NCBI GenBank assembly: GCA_944383765.1 | Contig: CALWQT010000004.1 | Coordinates: 1 to 64,000, forward strand | Direction: 5' to 3' | Origin: an uncultured Lachnospiraceae bacterium | GTDB taxonomy: Bacteria; Bacillota; Clostridia; Lachnospirales; Lachnospiraceae | Length of the DNA: 64,000 bases | Made by a program: the position numbers and the translations under genes | The notes under the pieces: model-generated | What the model was told of the DNA's origin: nothing | Seen by the model: the letters and a program-made list of their open reading frames with translations, nothing else | The model's database searches: none | Part shown: piece by piece, positions 8,805 through 17,524 of the stretch | How the letters are laid out: each line of letters starts with the position of its first letter | How positions within the stretch are numbered: position 1 is the stretch's first letter

Positions 8805-10157
8805 ATGAGCCAGAGAGTGATTGTTGCAGGAAGCGGAAAGAGCGGGATTGCTGCGGCAAAACTGCTTCTTGACATGGGCGGTGAAGTCATCCTGTATGAC
8901 AGCAATAAAGATTTGGATAAAGAAGAAATCAGAAAAAAATTCAAAAAAGAAGATAAAGTAACGGTGCTTTTGGGAGAATTAAAAAGAAGCGATCTTCTGG
9001 GAGTGGAGCTTTGTGTGATCAGTCCGGGAATCTCGTTGGACGCTCCGTTTGTGTCTGTGCTGGCCCAGGTGAAAATCCCTGTCTGGAGTGAGATCCAGCT
9101 GGCATATCAGTGTGCAAAAGGGAAGCTGATCGCTATCACAGGGACCAATGGAAAGACGACTACCACAGCACTTACCGGAGAAATCATGAAATCTTTTTTT
9201 GAAGATGTGCATGTTGTGGGGAATATCGGAATTCCGTATACAGAAGAAGCCCTGTCAACAGAAGATGATTCTGTTACCGTGGCTGAAGTCTCCAGTTTCC
9301 AGCTGGAAACGATCATGGATTTCAGGCCGGATGTGAGTGCGATTTTAAATATTACTCCGGATCATCTCAACCGGCATAAAACTATGGAATGTTATATTGC
9401 GGTTAAAGAAAGCATTACCATGAACCAGAAAAAAGGGGATACCTGTGTCCTGAATTATGACGATCCGGTTTTAAGGGAGTTTGGGCAGAAAGAGGATCTG
9501 CTTCCCAAAGTGATATTTTTCAGCAGCCGGGAAGAACTGAAAGACGGATATTTCCTTGACGGTGACAAGATTATGTACGCTGAGGGCGGGAAAAAGAAAG
9601 AGATTGTAGATGTAAGGGAACTGCAGCTCTTAGGCCGTCATAATTATGAGAACGTCATGGCTGCCATAGCCATGAGCGCAGCAGTAGGCGTTCCTATGGA
9701 ACGTATTGTGGAGGCAGTAAAGAAATTCCAGGCAGTAGAGCACAGGATCGAGTTTGTGCTGGAACGGGCCGGAGTAAAATATTATAATGATTCAAAAGGA
9801 ACCAATCCGGATGCAGCGATCCAGGCGATCAAAGCTATGCCGGGACCTACTTTGCTCATTGCCGGAGGGTATGATAAGGATGCCCAGTATGATGAGTGGA
9901 TAGAGAGTTTCGATGGAAAGGTTAAATACCTGGTACTGATCGGGCAGACCAGGGATAAAATTGCCCAGTGTGCCAAGGCGCATGGATTTACGAATGTGAT
10001 GTATGCAGAAGATATGGCAGAGGCGGTTCATGTCTGTGCTTCTTATGCAGACAGCGGGGACAATGTGCTGTTGTCTCCTGCATGTGCAAGCTGGGGAATG
10101 TTTAAGGACTATGAGGAGCGGGGACGGATTTTTAAGGAGTGTGTCCGCAGCCTGTAA
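8805..10157 (+). CDS. murD: UDP-N-acetylmuramoyl-L-alanine--D-glutamate ligase MurD
   Basis: The 450-residue Mur ligase adds D-Glu to UDP-MurNAc-L-Ala. An N-terminal Rossmann region (VIVAGSGKSGIAAAKLL) binds the UDP moiety. The ATP loop GTNGKTTTTAL is at about residues 111-121, the central NITPDHLNRH near 184, and the C-terminal domain holds YYNDSKGTNPDAAI near 326, which includes the MurD-type NDSKGTN motif. It lies in the operon between mraY and ftsW, with GGAGGAGAAAA before the ATG. murC, murE, murF and murG are not in this cluster. Confidence 0.97.
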   Translation: MSQRVIVAGSGKSGIAAAKLLLDMGGEVILYDSNKDLDKEEIRKKFKKEDKVTVLLGELKRSDLLGVELCVISPGISLDAPFVSVLAQVKIPVWSEIQLAYQCAKGKLIAITGTNGKTTTTALTGEIMKSFFEDVHVVGNIGIPYTEEALSTEDDSVTVAEVSSFQLETIMDFRPDVSAILNITPDHLNRHKTMECYIAVKESITMNQKKGDTCVLNYDDPVLREFGQKEDLLPKVIFFSSREELKDGYFLDGDKIMYAEGGKKKEIVDVRELQLLGRHNYENVMAAIAMSAAVGVPMERIVEAVKKFQAVEHRIEFVLERAGVKYYNDSKGTNPDAAIQAIKAMPGPTLLIAGGYDKDAQYDEWIESFDGKVKYLVLIGQTRDKIAQCAKAHGFTNVMYAEDMAEAVHVCASYADSGDNVLLSPACASWGMFKDYEERGRIFKECVRSL

Positions 10158-10180
10158 TATGGTAAAAAGGAGTTGGAGCT

Positions 10181-11368
10181 ATGTCAGGAAGACAGCCGGT
10201 ACGTCAGGAGGAAGGACGGCAGGCACAGGCGCAGCCCAGAAAGAAAAAAAGGCCTCGCAGATTCTATGATTATAGTCTGCTGTTTACCATTATATTTGTA
10301 ACAGTGTTTGGCCTGATCATGATATACAGCGCCAGCTCTTATATGGCGCAGCTGAGATATGATGATGCAGGATACTTTATGAAGAGGCAGGCGATGATAG
10401 CGGCAGGGGGATTTGTGGGAATGATCCTGGTTTCCAAGATTGACTATCATTTCTATGCCAAATTTGCTGTTGTTTCTTATATTTTATCTTACATCCTTAT
10501 GATCGCTGTCAGCCTGGTGGGACGAGAAGTGAATGGAAAGAAACGTTGGCTGGGGATAGGACCTTTGAGTTTCCAGCCCACAGAATTTGTAAAAATTGCG
10601 TTGATCCTGACACTGGCAGTTGTGATCACCAATATGGGAAAAAGGGTGAATGACATAAAAAATATGGGGATCATTGTTGCAATGTCAGTACCTCTGGCAG
10701 GTCTGGTAGCGGCAAATAACCTGAGTTCCGGTCTTATTATCTGCGGGATTGTATTTGTCATGCTGTTTGTAGCTACGGATAAAAAGCTTATTTTTGCTTC
10801 CTGCATGGGAATAGCAGGCTTTTTCTACTGCTTTGCCGGACAGATCGGACATTTTCTGGAAACCATCGGCTTGCTTCACAGCTATCAGCTGGAACGTATC
10901 AATGTATGGCTGAATCCGGAAGCCTATGCCCAGGAGGGAGGGTTTCAGGTGCTGCAAGGGCTGTATGCGATCGGATCCGGAGGGCTTCTGGGTAAGGGAC
11001 TGGGAGAGAGTATCCAGAAAATGGGGTTTGTTCCGGAGGCCCAGAACGATATGATTTTCTCCATTATCTGTGAAGAACTGGGACTATTTGGAGCAGTGTC
11101 AGTGATTTTTATTTTCTTATTTATGATTTACCGTTTTATGCTGATTGCCAATAATGCACCGGATCTGTTCGGAGCTCTTCTGGTAGTTGGCGTGATGGGC
11201 CATATTGCCATTCAGGTAATTCTCAATATCGCAGTTGTGACCAATACCATTCCCAATACCGGGATTACTCTTCCGTTTATCAGTTATGGAGGAACATCGG
11301 TCCTGTTCCTGATGTTAGAGATGGGAATCGTACTCAGCGTTTCCAACCAGATTAAATTGGAAAAATAG
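10181..11368 (+). CDS. ftsW: FtsW/SpoVE-type SEDS peptidoglycan polymerase
   Basis: This 395-residue SEDS protein is a lipid II polymerase that pairs with a class B PBP. A basic N-terminal tail (about 28 residues, rich in Arg, Lys and Gln) precedes about ten membrane helices. The signatures GREVNGKKRWLGIGPLSFQP (about residues 110-129) and PNTGITLPFISYGGTS (about 360-375) are characteristic. A Glu-Phe pair after the first signature (FQPTEFVKIALI) is typical. By position it equals spoVE/ftsW in Bacillus, and the family cannot separate a division role from a cortex role. AAGGAGTTGGAGCT precedes the ATG. Confidence 0.94.
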   Translation: MSGRQPVRQEEGRQAQAQPRKKKRPRRFYDYSLLFTIIFVTVFGLIMIYSASSYMAQLRYDDAGYFMKRQAMIAAGGFVGMILVSKIDYHFYAKFAVVSYILSYILMIAVSLVGREVNGKKRWLGIGPLSFQPTEFVKIALILTLAVVITNMGKRVNDIKNMGIIVAMSVPLAGLVAANNLSSGLIICGIVFVMLFVATDKKLIFASCMGIAGFFYCFAGQIGHFLETIGLLHSYQLERINVWLNPEAYAQEGGFQVLQGLYAIGSGGLLGKGLGESIQKMGFVPEAQNDMIFSIICEELGLFGAVSVIFIFLFMIYRFMLIANNAPDLFGALLVVGVMGHIAIQVILNIAVVTNTIPNTGITLPFISYGGTSVLFLMLEMGIVLSVSNQIKLEK

Positions 11369-11435
11369 GAATCCACACCAAATGCCTGAAAGCTGCATAA
11401 GATAAAATAGGATAGAAGCGGCAGGAGGCGGCAGT

Positions 11436-12710
11436 GTGTCAGAAATACATATCGGTGGTTTTAGGAGATTGCGGGGGGAGATCCCCATACAAGGCTCCAA
11501 AAATGGAGTTCTGCCTATGATGGCAGCTTCTGTTTTGAGTGATGAAACAACGGTGTTAACAAATGTCCCCGCCATACAGGATGTTGATTGTATGATGGGG
11601 ATATTGAAATTTATGGGGTGCCGGTGTACGTTGGAAGCGGGAACCCTGACGATTGATCCTTCCGGCATGAAAGAAACGATGCTGCCGGAATGTTATGTCA
11701 GGCAAATGAGGTCTTCCATCGTGCTGCTGGGAGCCATGCTGGGCAGGTTTGGTCAGGCGGCGACCTGTTATCCTGGAGGATGTTCCATAGGCAAACGGCC
11801 AGTGGATTTCCACATTATGGCTTTGCGGTCTATGGGAGCCCGGATTTCGGAAGAAGATGGAAGGATTACTGCCCGGGCAGAATTACTGACAGGTTCGGTA
11901 GCAAGGCTGCCATATCCCAGTGTGGGAGCTACGGAAAATGCAATTTTGGCGGCCGTGACTGCCAGAGGCACTACGGTGATACAGGGAGCGGCCAGAGAGC
12001 CGGAAATCCAGGAATTATGCGGCTTCCTTAATGCCATGGGAGCGGAAGTGCGGGGCGGTGGTACAGGAGAGATCCTGATCCAGGGAAAACGGAGGCTGCA
12101 TGGCTGCTGCTATCAGGTGCCAGGTGACCGGATCGTAGCTGGAACTTATCTGATCGCTGCTATGGCAGGAAAGGGAGAGGTCCGCTTGAACGGAGTCAAT
12201 CCGGAACATCTCTCTGCTGTTTCAGATGCATTGACAGCAGCTGGAGCTGAGATAGAAAAGGGCAAGGATTTTATTTCTGTGGTCATGAAGGAGAGGCCCC
12301 AGGCTATTTCCATAGCAACAGAACCCTATCCGGGATTTCCTACGGATCTTCAGTCACCCCTGCTGGCGCTTCTGTGCTGCGGACAGGGAGAGAGCAGGAT
12401 CTGTGAAAATGTATTTGAAGGAAGATATGAGACGGCAGCGGAACTGTGTAAGCTGGGGGCCGATATCCGGGTATCTGGAAATACAGCAGTGGTTTTTGGA
12501 AAAGATGGACTGGAAGGCGGATACAGTCAGGCGAAAGATCTTCGGGGAGGTGCAGCTCTGGTCATAGCAGGCCTGATGGCCAGAGGAGAGACGATCATAT
12601 CGGATTGCTTTCATATAGAAAGGGGGTACGAAGACATCTGCCGTGACCTTAGGATGGCGGGTGCAGACATACAATGGCAGGAAGAAAAACCAAAGGAAAA
12701 GGAAGAGTAA
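11436..12710 (+). CDS. murA: UDP-N-acetylglucosamine 1-carboxyvinyltransferase MurA
   Basis: The 424-residue enzyme catalyses the first committed step of peptidoglycan synthesis, transferring enolpyruvate from PEP to UDP-GlcNAc. The EPSP-synthase fold begins with the PIQGSKNGVLPMMAAS motif. The fosfomycin-target Cys is in PGGCSIGKRPVDFH (about residues 112-125), and the C-terminal FPTDLQSPLLAL includes the catalytic Asp region. It starts at GTG, seven bases after a consensus AGGAGG. Its last 37 bases overlap ftsQ. A second murA copy elsewhere in the genome is common in Firmicutes, so this could be either paralogue type. Confidence 0.95.
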   Translation: MSEIHIGGFRRLRGEIPIQGSKNGVLPMMAASVLSDETTVLTNVPAIQDVDCMMGILKFMGCRCTLEAGTLTIDPSGMKETMLPECYVRQMRSSIVLLGAMLGRFGQAATCYPGGCSIGKRPVDFHIMALRSMGARISEEDGRITARAELLTGSVARLPYPSVGATENAILAAVTARGTTVIQGAAREPEIQELCGFLNAMGAEVRGGGTGEILIQGKRRLHGCCYQVPGDRIVAGTYLIAAMAGKGEVRLNGVNPEHLSAVSDALTAAGAEIEKGKDFISVVMKERPQAISIATEPYPGFPTDLQSPLLALLCCGQGESRICENVFEGRYETAAELCKLGADIRVSGNTAVVFGKDGLEGGYSQAKDLRGGAALVIAGLMARGETIISDCFHIERGYEDICRDLRMAGADIQWQEEKPKEKEE

Positions 12711-13411
12711 AAAAAGTACTGCTGGCTGGGGTTGTTGCCCTGCTTTTTCTTGGAGCGGCAGGTTTTTTTGTCCAGATACAGGAAGTCACAGTGACAGGCA
12801 ACAACCGCTATACCAGCGAGGAGATTACGGATATTCTGTTTCCGACGGGAAAAGAAAGGAATTTTCTGTATTGTTTTGTCAATGACAAAATGGGAAATCA
12901 TAAAGATATTCCTTATGTAGAAGATTATGACCTGGTATTTGAAACACCTATGAAAGTAGAAGTGATCATTTATGAGAAAAGTATCGTGGGATATCTGGAA
13001 TATATGAGCAGCTATATGTATTTTGATAAAGACGGTATCATCGTGGAAAGCACTAATGAGAAACTGCAGGGTATTCCGAAAGTGACAGGGCTGGATTTCG
13101 GACATATTGCTCTTTATGCGCCCCTTCCGGTTGAAGACAAGCAGGTATTTGATGAGATACTGAATCTGACACAGGCTCTTTATGATTATGAGATCCAGGT
13201 GGATGAGATACGGTTTGAGGCCAGAAATGAAGTGACACTGAAAATAGGCGAGATTGATGTAAAGCTGGGTAACAGTGATAATATCAATGGAAAAATAGCT
13301 GCCCTGCATGATACACTTCCGGTGTTGGAGGGACAGGCGGGGACTTTGTATCTGGATTCCTATGATGAGACAAATACCAGCATGATGTACACATTCCGTA
13401 AACGGTCATAG
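12674..13411 (+). CDS. ftsQ: FtsQ/DivIB cell division protein
   Basis: This 245-residue bitopic protein has a short basic N terminus, one membrane helix (about 15-34, LLAGVVALLFLGAAGFFVQI) and an extracytoplasmic POTRA domain beginning IQEVTVTGNNRYTSEEI. A beta domain follows with YEKSIVGYLEY. FtsQ/DivIB joins FtsL and DivIC in the septal complex. The 37-base overlap with murA and position just before ftsZ match the conserved order. No ftsA lies between it and ftsZ. Confidence 0.9.
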   Translation: MAGRKTKGKGRVKKVLLAGVVALLFLGAAGFFVQIQEVTVTGNNRYTSEEITDILFPTGKERNFLYCFVNDKMGNHKDIPYVEDYDLVFETPMKVEVIIYEKSIVGYLEYMSSYMYFDKDGIIVESTNEKLQGIPKVTGLDFGHIALYAPLPVEDKQVFDEILNLTQALYDYEIQVDEIRFEARNEVTLKIGEIDVKLGNSDNINGKIAALHDTLPVLEGQAGTLYLDSYDETNTSMMYTFRKRS

Positions 13412-13456
13412 AAGGAAAAGAATTCAAAAATTGTGTGGATTTTCCCAAATTAGGTG

Positions 13457-13485
13457 TTGATATTTTTATGAAAATCAAATATAGT
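13457..13485 (+). promoter_or_regulatory. Sigma-A-type promoter for ftsZ
   Basis: TTGATA and TATAGT are separated by 17 bases in the 147-base gap between ftsQ and ftsZ, giving a leader of about 65 bases. It lets ftsZ be expressed independently of the long upstream operon. Confidence 0.65.
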
Positions 13486-13558
13486 ATTAAAGAGAACTGG
13501 AATGGCGAAAAGCATAGTTGACATAAATTGAGTAAAAGGGTTAAAGGAGGAGACAATC

Positions 13559-14800
13559 TTGTTAGAGATTAAGATAAATGAGGCAGAAAATGCGGCGAGA
13601 ATCATCGTCATCGGTGTAGGCGGGGCAGGAAACAATGCAGTGAACCGCATGATCGAGGAAAATATTGCAGGTGTGGAATTTATAGGAGTGAATACGGACA
13701 AGCAGGCATTACAGTTCTGTAAGGCTCCTACCGCTATGCAGATTGGTGAGAAACTGACAAAGGGTCTGGGAGCCGGTGCAAAACCGGAGATCGGAGAAAA
13801 AGCGGCTGAGGAGAGTTCAGAGGAATTGGCACAGGCTATGAAAGGTGCCGATATGGTATTTGTAACCTGTGGTATGGGAGGCGGAACCGGAACCGGTGCG
13901 GCTCCTGTAGTGGCAAAGCTGGCAAAAGATATGGGTATCCTGACAGTAGGCGTTGTGACCAAACCTTTCCGTTTTGAGGCAAAGACCCGTATGGCAAATG
14001 CCCTCCAGGGTATTGAAAGACTGAAAGAAAGTGTAGACACGTTGATCGTGATCCCGAATGATAAATTACTGGAAATCGTGGACAGAAGGACAACCATGCC
14101 GGATGCTCTGAAGAAAGCAGATGAAGTGCTGCAGCAGGCAGTTCAGGGAATTACCGATCTGATCAATGTTCCTGGACTGATCAATCTGGATTTTGCAGAT
14201 GTACAGACTGTTATGACAGATAAGGGAATCGCTCATATCGGTATCGGACATGCAAAAGGTGATGAAAAAGCAAAAGAGGCAGTGGAGCAGGCAGTTTCCA
14301 GCCCGCTGCTTGAAACAACGATCCAGGGTGCAAGCCATGTGATTATCAATATTTCCGGTGACATCAGCCTGATCGAGGCAAATGAGGCGGCAAGCTATGT
14401 TCAGGAACTGGCTGGTGATGATGCTAATATTATCTTTGGTGCTATGTATGATGAAAATGCCCAGGATGAGGCTACCATCACAGTCATTGCTACAGGTCTG
14501 ACGGATAAAGGATTAAATACACCGGTAGCAAATGCCATGAAGGGATTCAGCAATCCTTATAAAAAGCAGCCGGTGAAACAGCAGACTCCTGTGTCTGAGG
14601 CAGCTGCTGCCAGCCAGACATCCCGTCCGGCAGGAAATTATGGAACAACCGGATATAATCATACCGGCGCAAATTACGGAACTCAGCAGAATGCAGCTCC
14701 GGCTCAGGGAATGCCGAACCCGAATGTGAATGTGTATCGTCCAAATACCGGTATGCAGATCAATGTACCGGATTTCCTGAAAAAAGGAAGAGATAAATAA
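13559..14800 (+). CDS. ftsZ: Cell division GTPase FtsZ
   Basis: The 413-residue tubulin homologue polymerises into the Z ring. The GTP-binding signature [13 protein letters not shown] lies at about residues 104-116 and the synergy loop region [11 protein letters not shown] at about 208-218. A variable Gln/Ala/Asn-rich linker (about 325-395) leads to the conserved C-terminal peptide INVPDFLKK that binds membrane tethers. It starts at TTG, eight bases after AAAGGAGG; no ATG lies nearby in frame. ftsA is absent from the cluster, so another tether such as SepF or a distant FtsA must anchor the ring. Confidence 0.98.
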   Translation: MLEIKINEAENAARIIVIGVGGAGNNAVNRMIEENIAGVEFIGVNTDKQALQFCKAPTAMQIGEKLTKGLGAGAKPEIGEKAAEESSEELAQAMKGADMVFVTCGMGGGTGTGAAPVVAKLAKDMGILTVGVVTKPFRFEAKTRMANALQGIERLKESVDTLIVIPNDKLLEIVDRRTTMPDALKKADEVLQQAVQGITDLINVPGLINLDFADVQTVMTDKGIAHIGIGHAKGDEKAKEAVEQAVSSPLLETTIQGASHVIINISGDISLIEANEAASYVQELAGDDANIIFGAMYDENAQDEATITVIATGLTDKGLNTPVANAMKGFSNPYKKQPVKQQTPVSEAAAASQTSRPAGNYGTTGYNHTGANYGTQQNAAPAQGMPNPNVNVYRPNTGMQINVPDFLKKGRDK

Positions 14801-14824
14801 ATAATCTATCAGATATGTGAGAGA

Positions 14825-14860
14825 CAGGGAAGACCTTTATAAGGTGCTTCCCTGTTTTTT
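14825..14860 (+). terminator. Rho-independent terminator after ftsZ
   Basis: An interrupted stem (CAGGGAAG / CTTCCCTG with inner CCTT/AAGG pairing) is followed by six T residues. It ends the division operon before the sporulation genes. Confidence 0.85.
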
Positions 14861-14941
14861 ATGTTCTTTTGTCTTGTTTTTTCTGAAACCGTCATATCTT
14901 AACGAAGTTTCCCGATGAAAAATAGGAATATCCCCCATCCG

Positions 14942-14975
14942 TTTGACAAATTATGCTTCCAGGATTGGGTATAAT
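14942..14975 (+). promoter_or_regulatory. spoIIG-type Spo0A-activated promoter
   Basis: A consensus -35 hexamer (TTGACA, 14943-14948) and a consensus -10 hexamer (TATAAT, 14970-14975) are separated by 21 bases, too far for ordinary sigma-A use. The spoIIG promoter of B. subtilis is known for just this stretched spacing (22 bases) and needs Spo0A~P. The sequence TTTGACAAA across the -35 also matches the reverse 0A-box form TTYGACAAA, as expected for Spo0A binding at the -35. Basis: sequence plus analogy. Confidence 0.8.
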
Positions 14976-15008
14976 GAGTCTCATGGACCGGAGGTGAGGC
15001 TGTTTGAC

Positions 15009-15800
15009 GTGACATATACGGTGTACATAGATGTCTTGTTTTTGATCAATTTTGTTATGGATATCCTGGTCCTCATGGTACTGAACCAGTTCCTGCACCG
15101 CAGTACGGCCTGGTGGAAACTGGGGTTGGGAGGACTGTTTGGTGCAGCATGGGGATGTATCCTGCTGTTTGTGAATCTGCAGGGAACTGTTTGGCGGATC
15201 GTGATGCTGGCAGTTACAGGCATGGGAATGGTGGGAATCGCATTTGAATGGGGGGCTTCCAGGAAAGGACGTATGAAGCGCATAGCTCAGGAAACAGGGG
15301 CATTGTTTGGGACTGCTGCCGTAATGGGAGGAATATTTGAAGGTCTGGCAGAACAGGAAATCCTGTCATTGGGTGCATGGATCTTTCTGGCAGCTGCTAC
15401 CTTTTTTTTGTCCAGATTTCTGGGAGATTTGCTTTGTGGTGTGATAAGAAAACGAAAGCATTTGTGTCAGGTGATTGCCACTTATCAGGGGAAATCTGTG
15501 GAAGTAACTGCCTTGCAGGATACCGGGAACCGGTTGGTATCTCCAGATGGCAGGCAGCCGGTCCATGTGCTGGAATATGAAGTATGCCGTCATATCTGTG
15601 AGACGGTGGAAGGAGTGTTGTATATCCCATTCCAATCGGTAGGAAAAGAAAACGGAATGCTTCCTGCCATATATCTGGATTCTCTGGTGATCATCAGAGA
15701 AGGAGAACGTACAGAAATAAAAAAGCCGTTAGTAGGAGTGGTAAAGCAGCCGCTGTCACCGGACGGCACGTATCATATGCTTTTGAATGAAAAAACATGA
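15009..15800 (+). CDS. spoIIGA: Sporulation sigma-E factor-processing peptidase SpoIIGA
   Basis: The 263-residue protein has five or so N-terminal membrane helices (YIDVLFLINFVMDILVLMVL first) and a cytoplasmic aspartic-protease domain with the catalytic motif QDTGNRL around Asp171. SpoIIGA removes the pro-sequence of sigma-E in the mother cell after a SpoIIR signal from the forespore. GTG 15009 was chosen because GGAGGTGA lies 11 bases upstream and the promoter -10 sits at 14970. Starts further upstream would fall inside the promoter; GTG 14994 is a less likely alternative. It is followed 21 bases later by sigE, the standard pair. Confidence 0.93.
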   Translation: MTYTVYIDVLFLINFVMDILVLMVLNQFLHRSTAWWKLGLGGLFGAAWGCILLFVNLQGTVWRIVMLAVTGMGMVGIAFEWGASRKGRMKRIAQETGALFGTAAVMGGIFEGLAEQEILSLGAWIFLAAATFFLSRFLGDLLCGVIRKRKHLCQVIATYQGKSVEVTALQDTGNRLVSPDGRQPVHVLEYEVCRHICETVEGVLYIPFQSVGKENGMLPAIYLDSLVIIREGERTEIKKPLVGVVKQPLSPDGTYHMLLNEKT

Positions 15801-15821
15801 AGGTAGAGGGAGGAAGACCAG

Positions 15822-16562
15822 ATGATTATCAAAGTATCAGTTCCTGGGCGGTTTCAGTTTAAGGCAGTGCCCAGTTTTAAAAAAGTGTTTTTACAGAAAC
15901 AGGGAGAAATCCATTATATAGGAGGTGCAGATATCCTGCCCCCTCCTCTGGACAGTGAGACAGAAGCCAGAATGATCGGAATGCTGGGAACCGAGGAGGA
16001 TAAGGAAGCGAAATCATCCTTGATTGAGCACAATCTTAGACTGGTGGTCTACATAGCGAAAAAGTTTGATAATACCAGTGTGGGAGTAGAAGACCTGATT
16101 TCCATTGGAACGATTGGACTGATCAAGGCGATCAATACATTCAATCCGGAAAAAAATATTAAACTGGCTACCTATGCTTCCCGGTGTATAGAAAATGAAA
16201 TATTGATGTATCTGAGAAGAAATAATAAGACAAAACTGGAAGTTTCCATAGATGAACCTTTGAATGTGGACTGGGACGGAAATGAACTGCTTTTATCCGA
16301 TATTCTGGGAACGGATGAAGATGTGATCTATAAAGATCTGGAAAGTGAGACAGAAAAGAAATTATTAAATACGGCGATCAGCCGCTTAAGCCCCAGGGAA
16401 AGAAAGATTGTGGAACTGCGGTTTGGACTTACCAGCGCAGATGGGGATGAGATGACTCAGAAAGAAGTGGCGGATCTGCTGGGCATATCCCAGTCTTATA
16501 TTTCCAGGCTGGAGAAAAAAATCATGAAAAGATTAAAAAAAGAAATTGTCAGGTTTGAGTGA
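15822..16562 (+). CDS. sigE: RNA polymerase sporulation sigma factor SigE (pro-sigma-E)
   Basis: The 246-residue sigma-70 family protein is nearly collinear with Bacillus sigma-E. It has an N-terminal pro-sequence of about 30 residues ending near GEIHYIGG, region 2 ([51 protein letters not shown]) and region 4.2 with [16 protein letters not shown]. The pro-sequence is poorly conserved relative to Bacillus, but the cleavage region and following LPPPL are retained. It directs early mother-cell transcription once SpoIIGA cleaves it. Unlike in Bacillus, sigG does not follow; it lies about 5 kb away, inverted. Confidence 0.97.
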   Translation: MIIKVSVPGRFQFKAVPSFKKVFLQKQGEIHYIGGADILPPPLDSETEARMIGMLGTEEDKEAKSSLIEHNLRLVVYIAKKFDNTSVGVEDLISIGTIGLIKAINTFNPEKNIKLATYASRCIENEILMYLRRNNKTKLEVSIDEPLNVDWDGNELLLSDILGTDEDVIYKDLESETEKKLLNTAISRLSPRERKIVELRFGLTSADGDEMTQKEVADLLGISQSYISRLEKKIMKRLKKEIVRFE

Positions 16563-16611
16563 CTTTATAGGAGTAATCGTCTAAAGAAATAGAAAAAAGA
16601 TGTTGAGTGTA

Positions 16612-16640
16612 TGGACATTATGGACAAAATCCCGTATAAT
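16612..16640 (+). promoter_or_regulatory. Sigma-A promoter for the transketolase pair
   Basis: TGGACA and a perfect TATAAT are separated by 17 bases. The transketolase start codon is about 40 bases downstream of the predicted transcription start. Confidence 0.8.
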
Positions 16641-16687
16641 GGAAAAGAATCGGCAAAGTATTAAAATCTAAAGAAGAGGGAATCGAA

Positions 16688-17524
16688 ATGGAGAAACAAA
16701 AACTTCAGAACATCGCAAGAGAAGTGAGAAAAGACATTTTGACAGAAGTCTATCATGCGAAATCCGGCCATCCGGGTGGTTCTTTATCTGTAGCAGATAT
16801 TTTGACTTATCTGTATTTTGAGGAGATGAATGTGGACCCGGCAAATCCTGCGAAACCGGACAGAGACAGATTCGTGCTGTCAAAGGGTCATGCAACTCCG
16901 GCTCACTATGCGGTATTGGCGGAAAAAGGTTATTTTCCAAAAGAAGATCTGGTTACTCTGAGGGCTTTGGGAAGCCACCTTCAGGGGCACCCTAATATGA
17001 ATGACACTCCGGGAGTGGATATGACGACCGGTTCTCTGGGGCAGGGTATTTCCGCAGCAGTGGGAATGGCTCTTTCTGCAAAGCTGACAGGAGATGACTA
17101 CCGGGTGTACGCAGTTATGGGAGATGGCGAGATTGAGGAAGGTCAGGTATGGGAAGCTTTGATGTTTGCTGGAAACAAGGGCCTTGATAATCTGGTGGTT
17201 GTGGTAGACAGCAATGGCATTCAGCTGGATGGTACCGTGGAAGAAATCAATTCTCCTCAGCCTATTGATGAAAAAATGAAAGCGTTCCATCTCCATGCAA
17301 TTGTGGCAGATGGTCATGATTTTGATTCTCTGGACCAGGCTTTTAAAGAAGCCAGGACCGTGAAAGGCTGTCCGACAGCTATTATTGCAAAGACCGTGAA
17401 AGGAAAAGGAGTTTCCTTTATGGAGAATCAGGTTTCCTGGCATGGAAGTGCACCGAACAAGGAACAATATGAAAAAGCAATGGAAGAACTTGAGAAAGCA
17501 GGTGAAGCACAGTGTCAGATGTAA
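16688..17524 (+). CDS. Transketolase, N-terminal (TPP-binding) subunit
   Basis: The 278-residue protein is the thiamine-diphosphate-binding half of a split transketolase. It has SGHPGGSLS (about residues 27-35), SKGHATPAHYAVL, MTTGSLGQG and the metal/TPP motif GDGEIEEGQVWEA (about 151-163) ending near VVVDSNGIQLDG. Transketolase moves two-carbon ketol groups in the non-oxidative pentose phosphate pathway. The split form is common in Firmicutes and archaea. It overlaps the C-terminal subunit gene by 13 bases, so the two are translationally coupled. The TPP requirement fits with the TPP-regulated salvage operon 5 kb downstream. Confidence 0.95.
   Translation: MEKQKLQNIAREVRKDILTEVYHAKSGHPGGSLSVADILTYLYFEEMNVDPANPAKPDRDRFVLSKGHATPAHYAVLAEKGYFPKEDLVTLRALGSHLQGHPNMNDTPGVDMTTGSLGQGISAAVGMALSAKLTGDDYRVYAVMGDGEIEEGQVWEALMFAGNKGLDNLVVVVDSNGIQLDGTVEEINSPQPIDEKMKAFHLHAIVADGHDFDSLDQAFKEARTVKGCPTAIIAKTVKGKGVSFMENQVSWHGSAPNKEQYEKAMEELEKAGEAQCQM

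Noticed and set aside
14943..15008. An upstream extension of spoIIGA from TTG 14943
   Set aside because: This start lies inside the -35 element of its promoter, so the transcript cannot include it.
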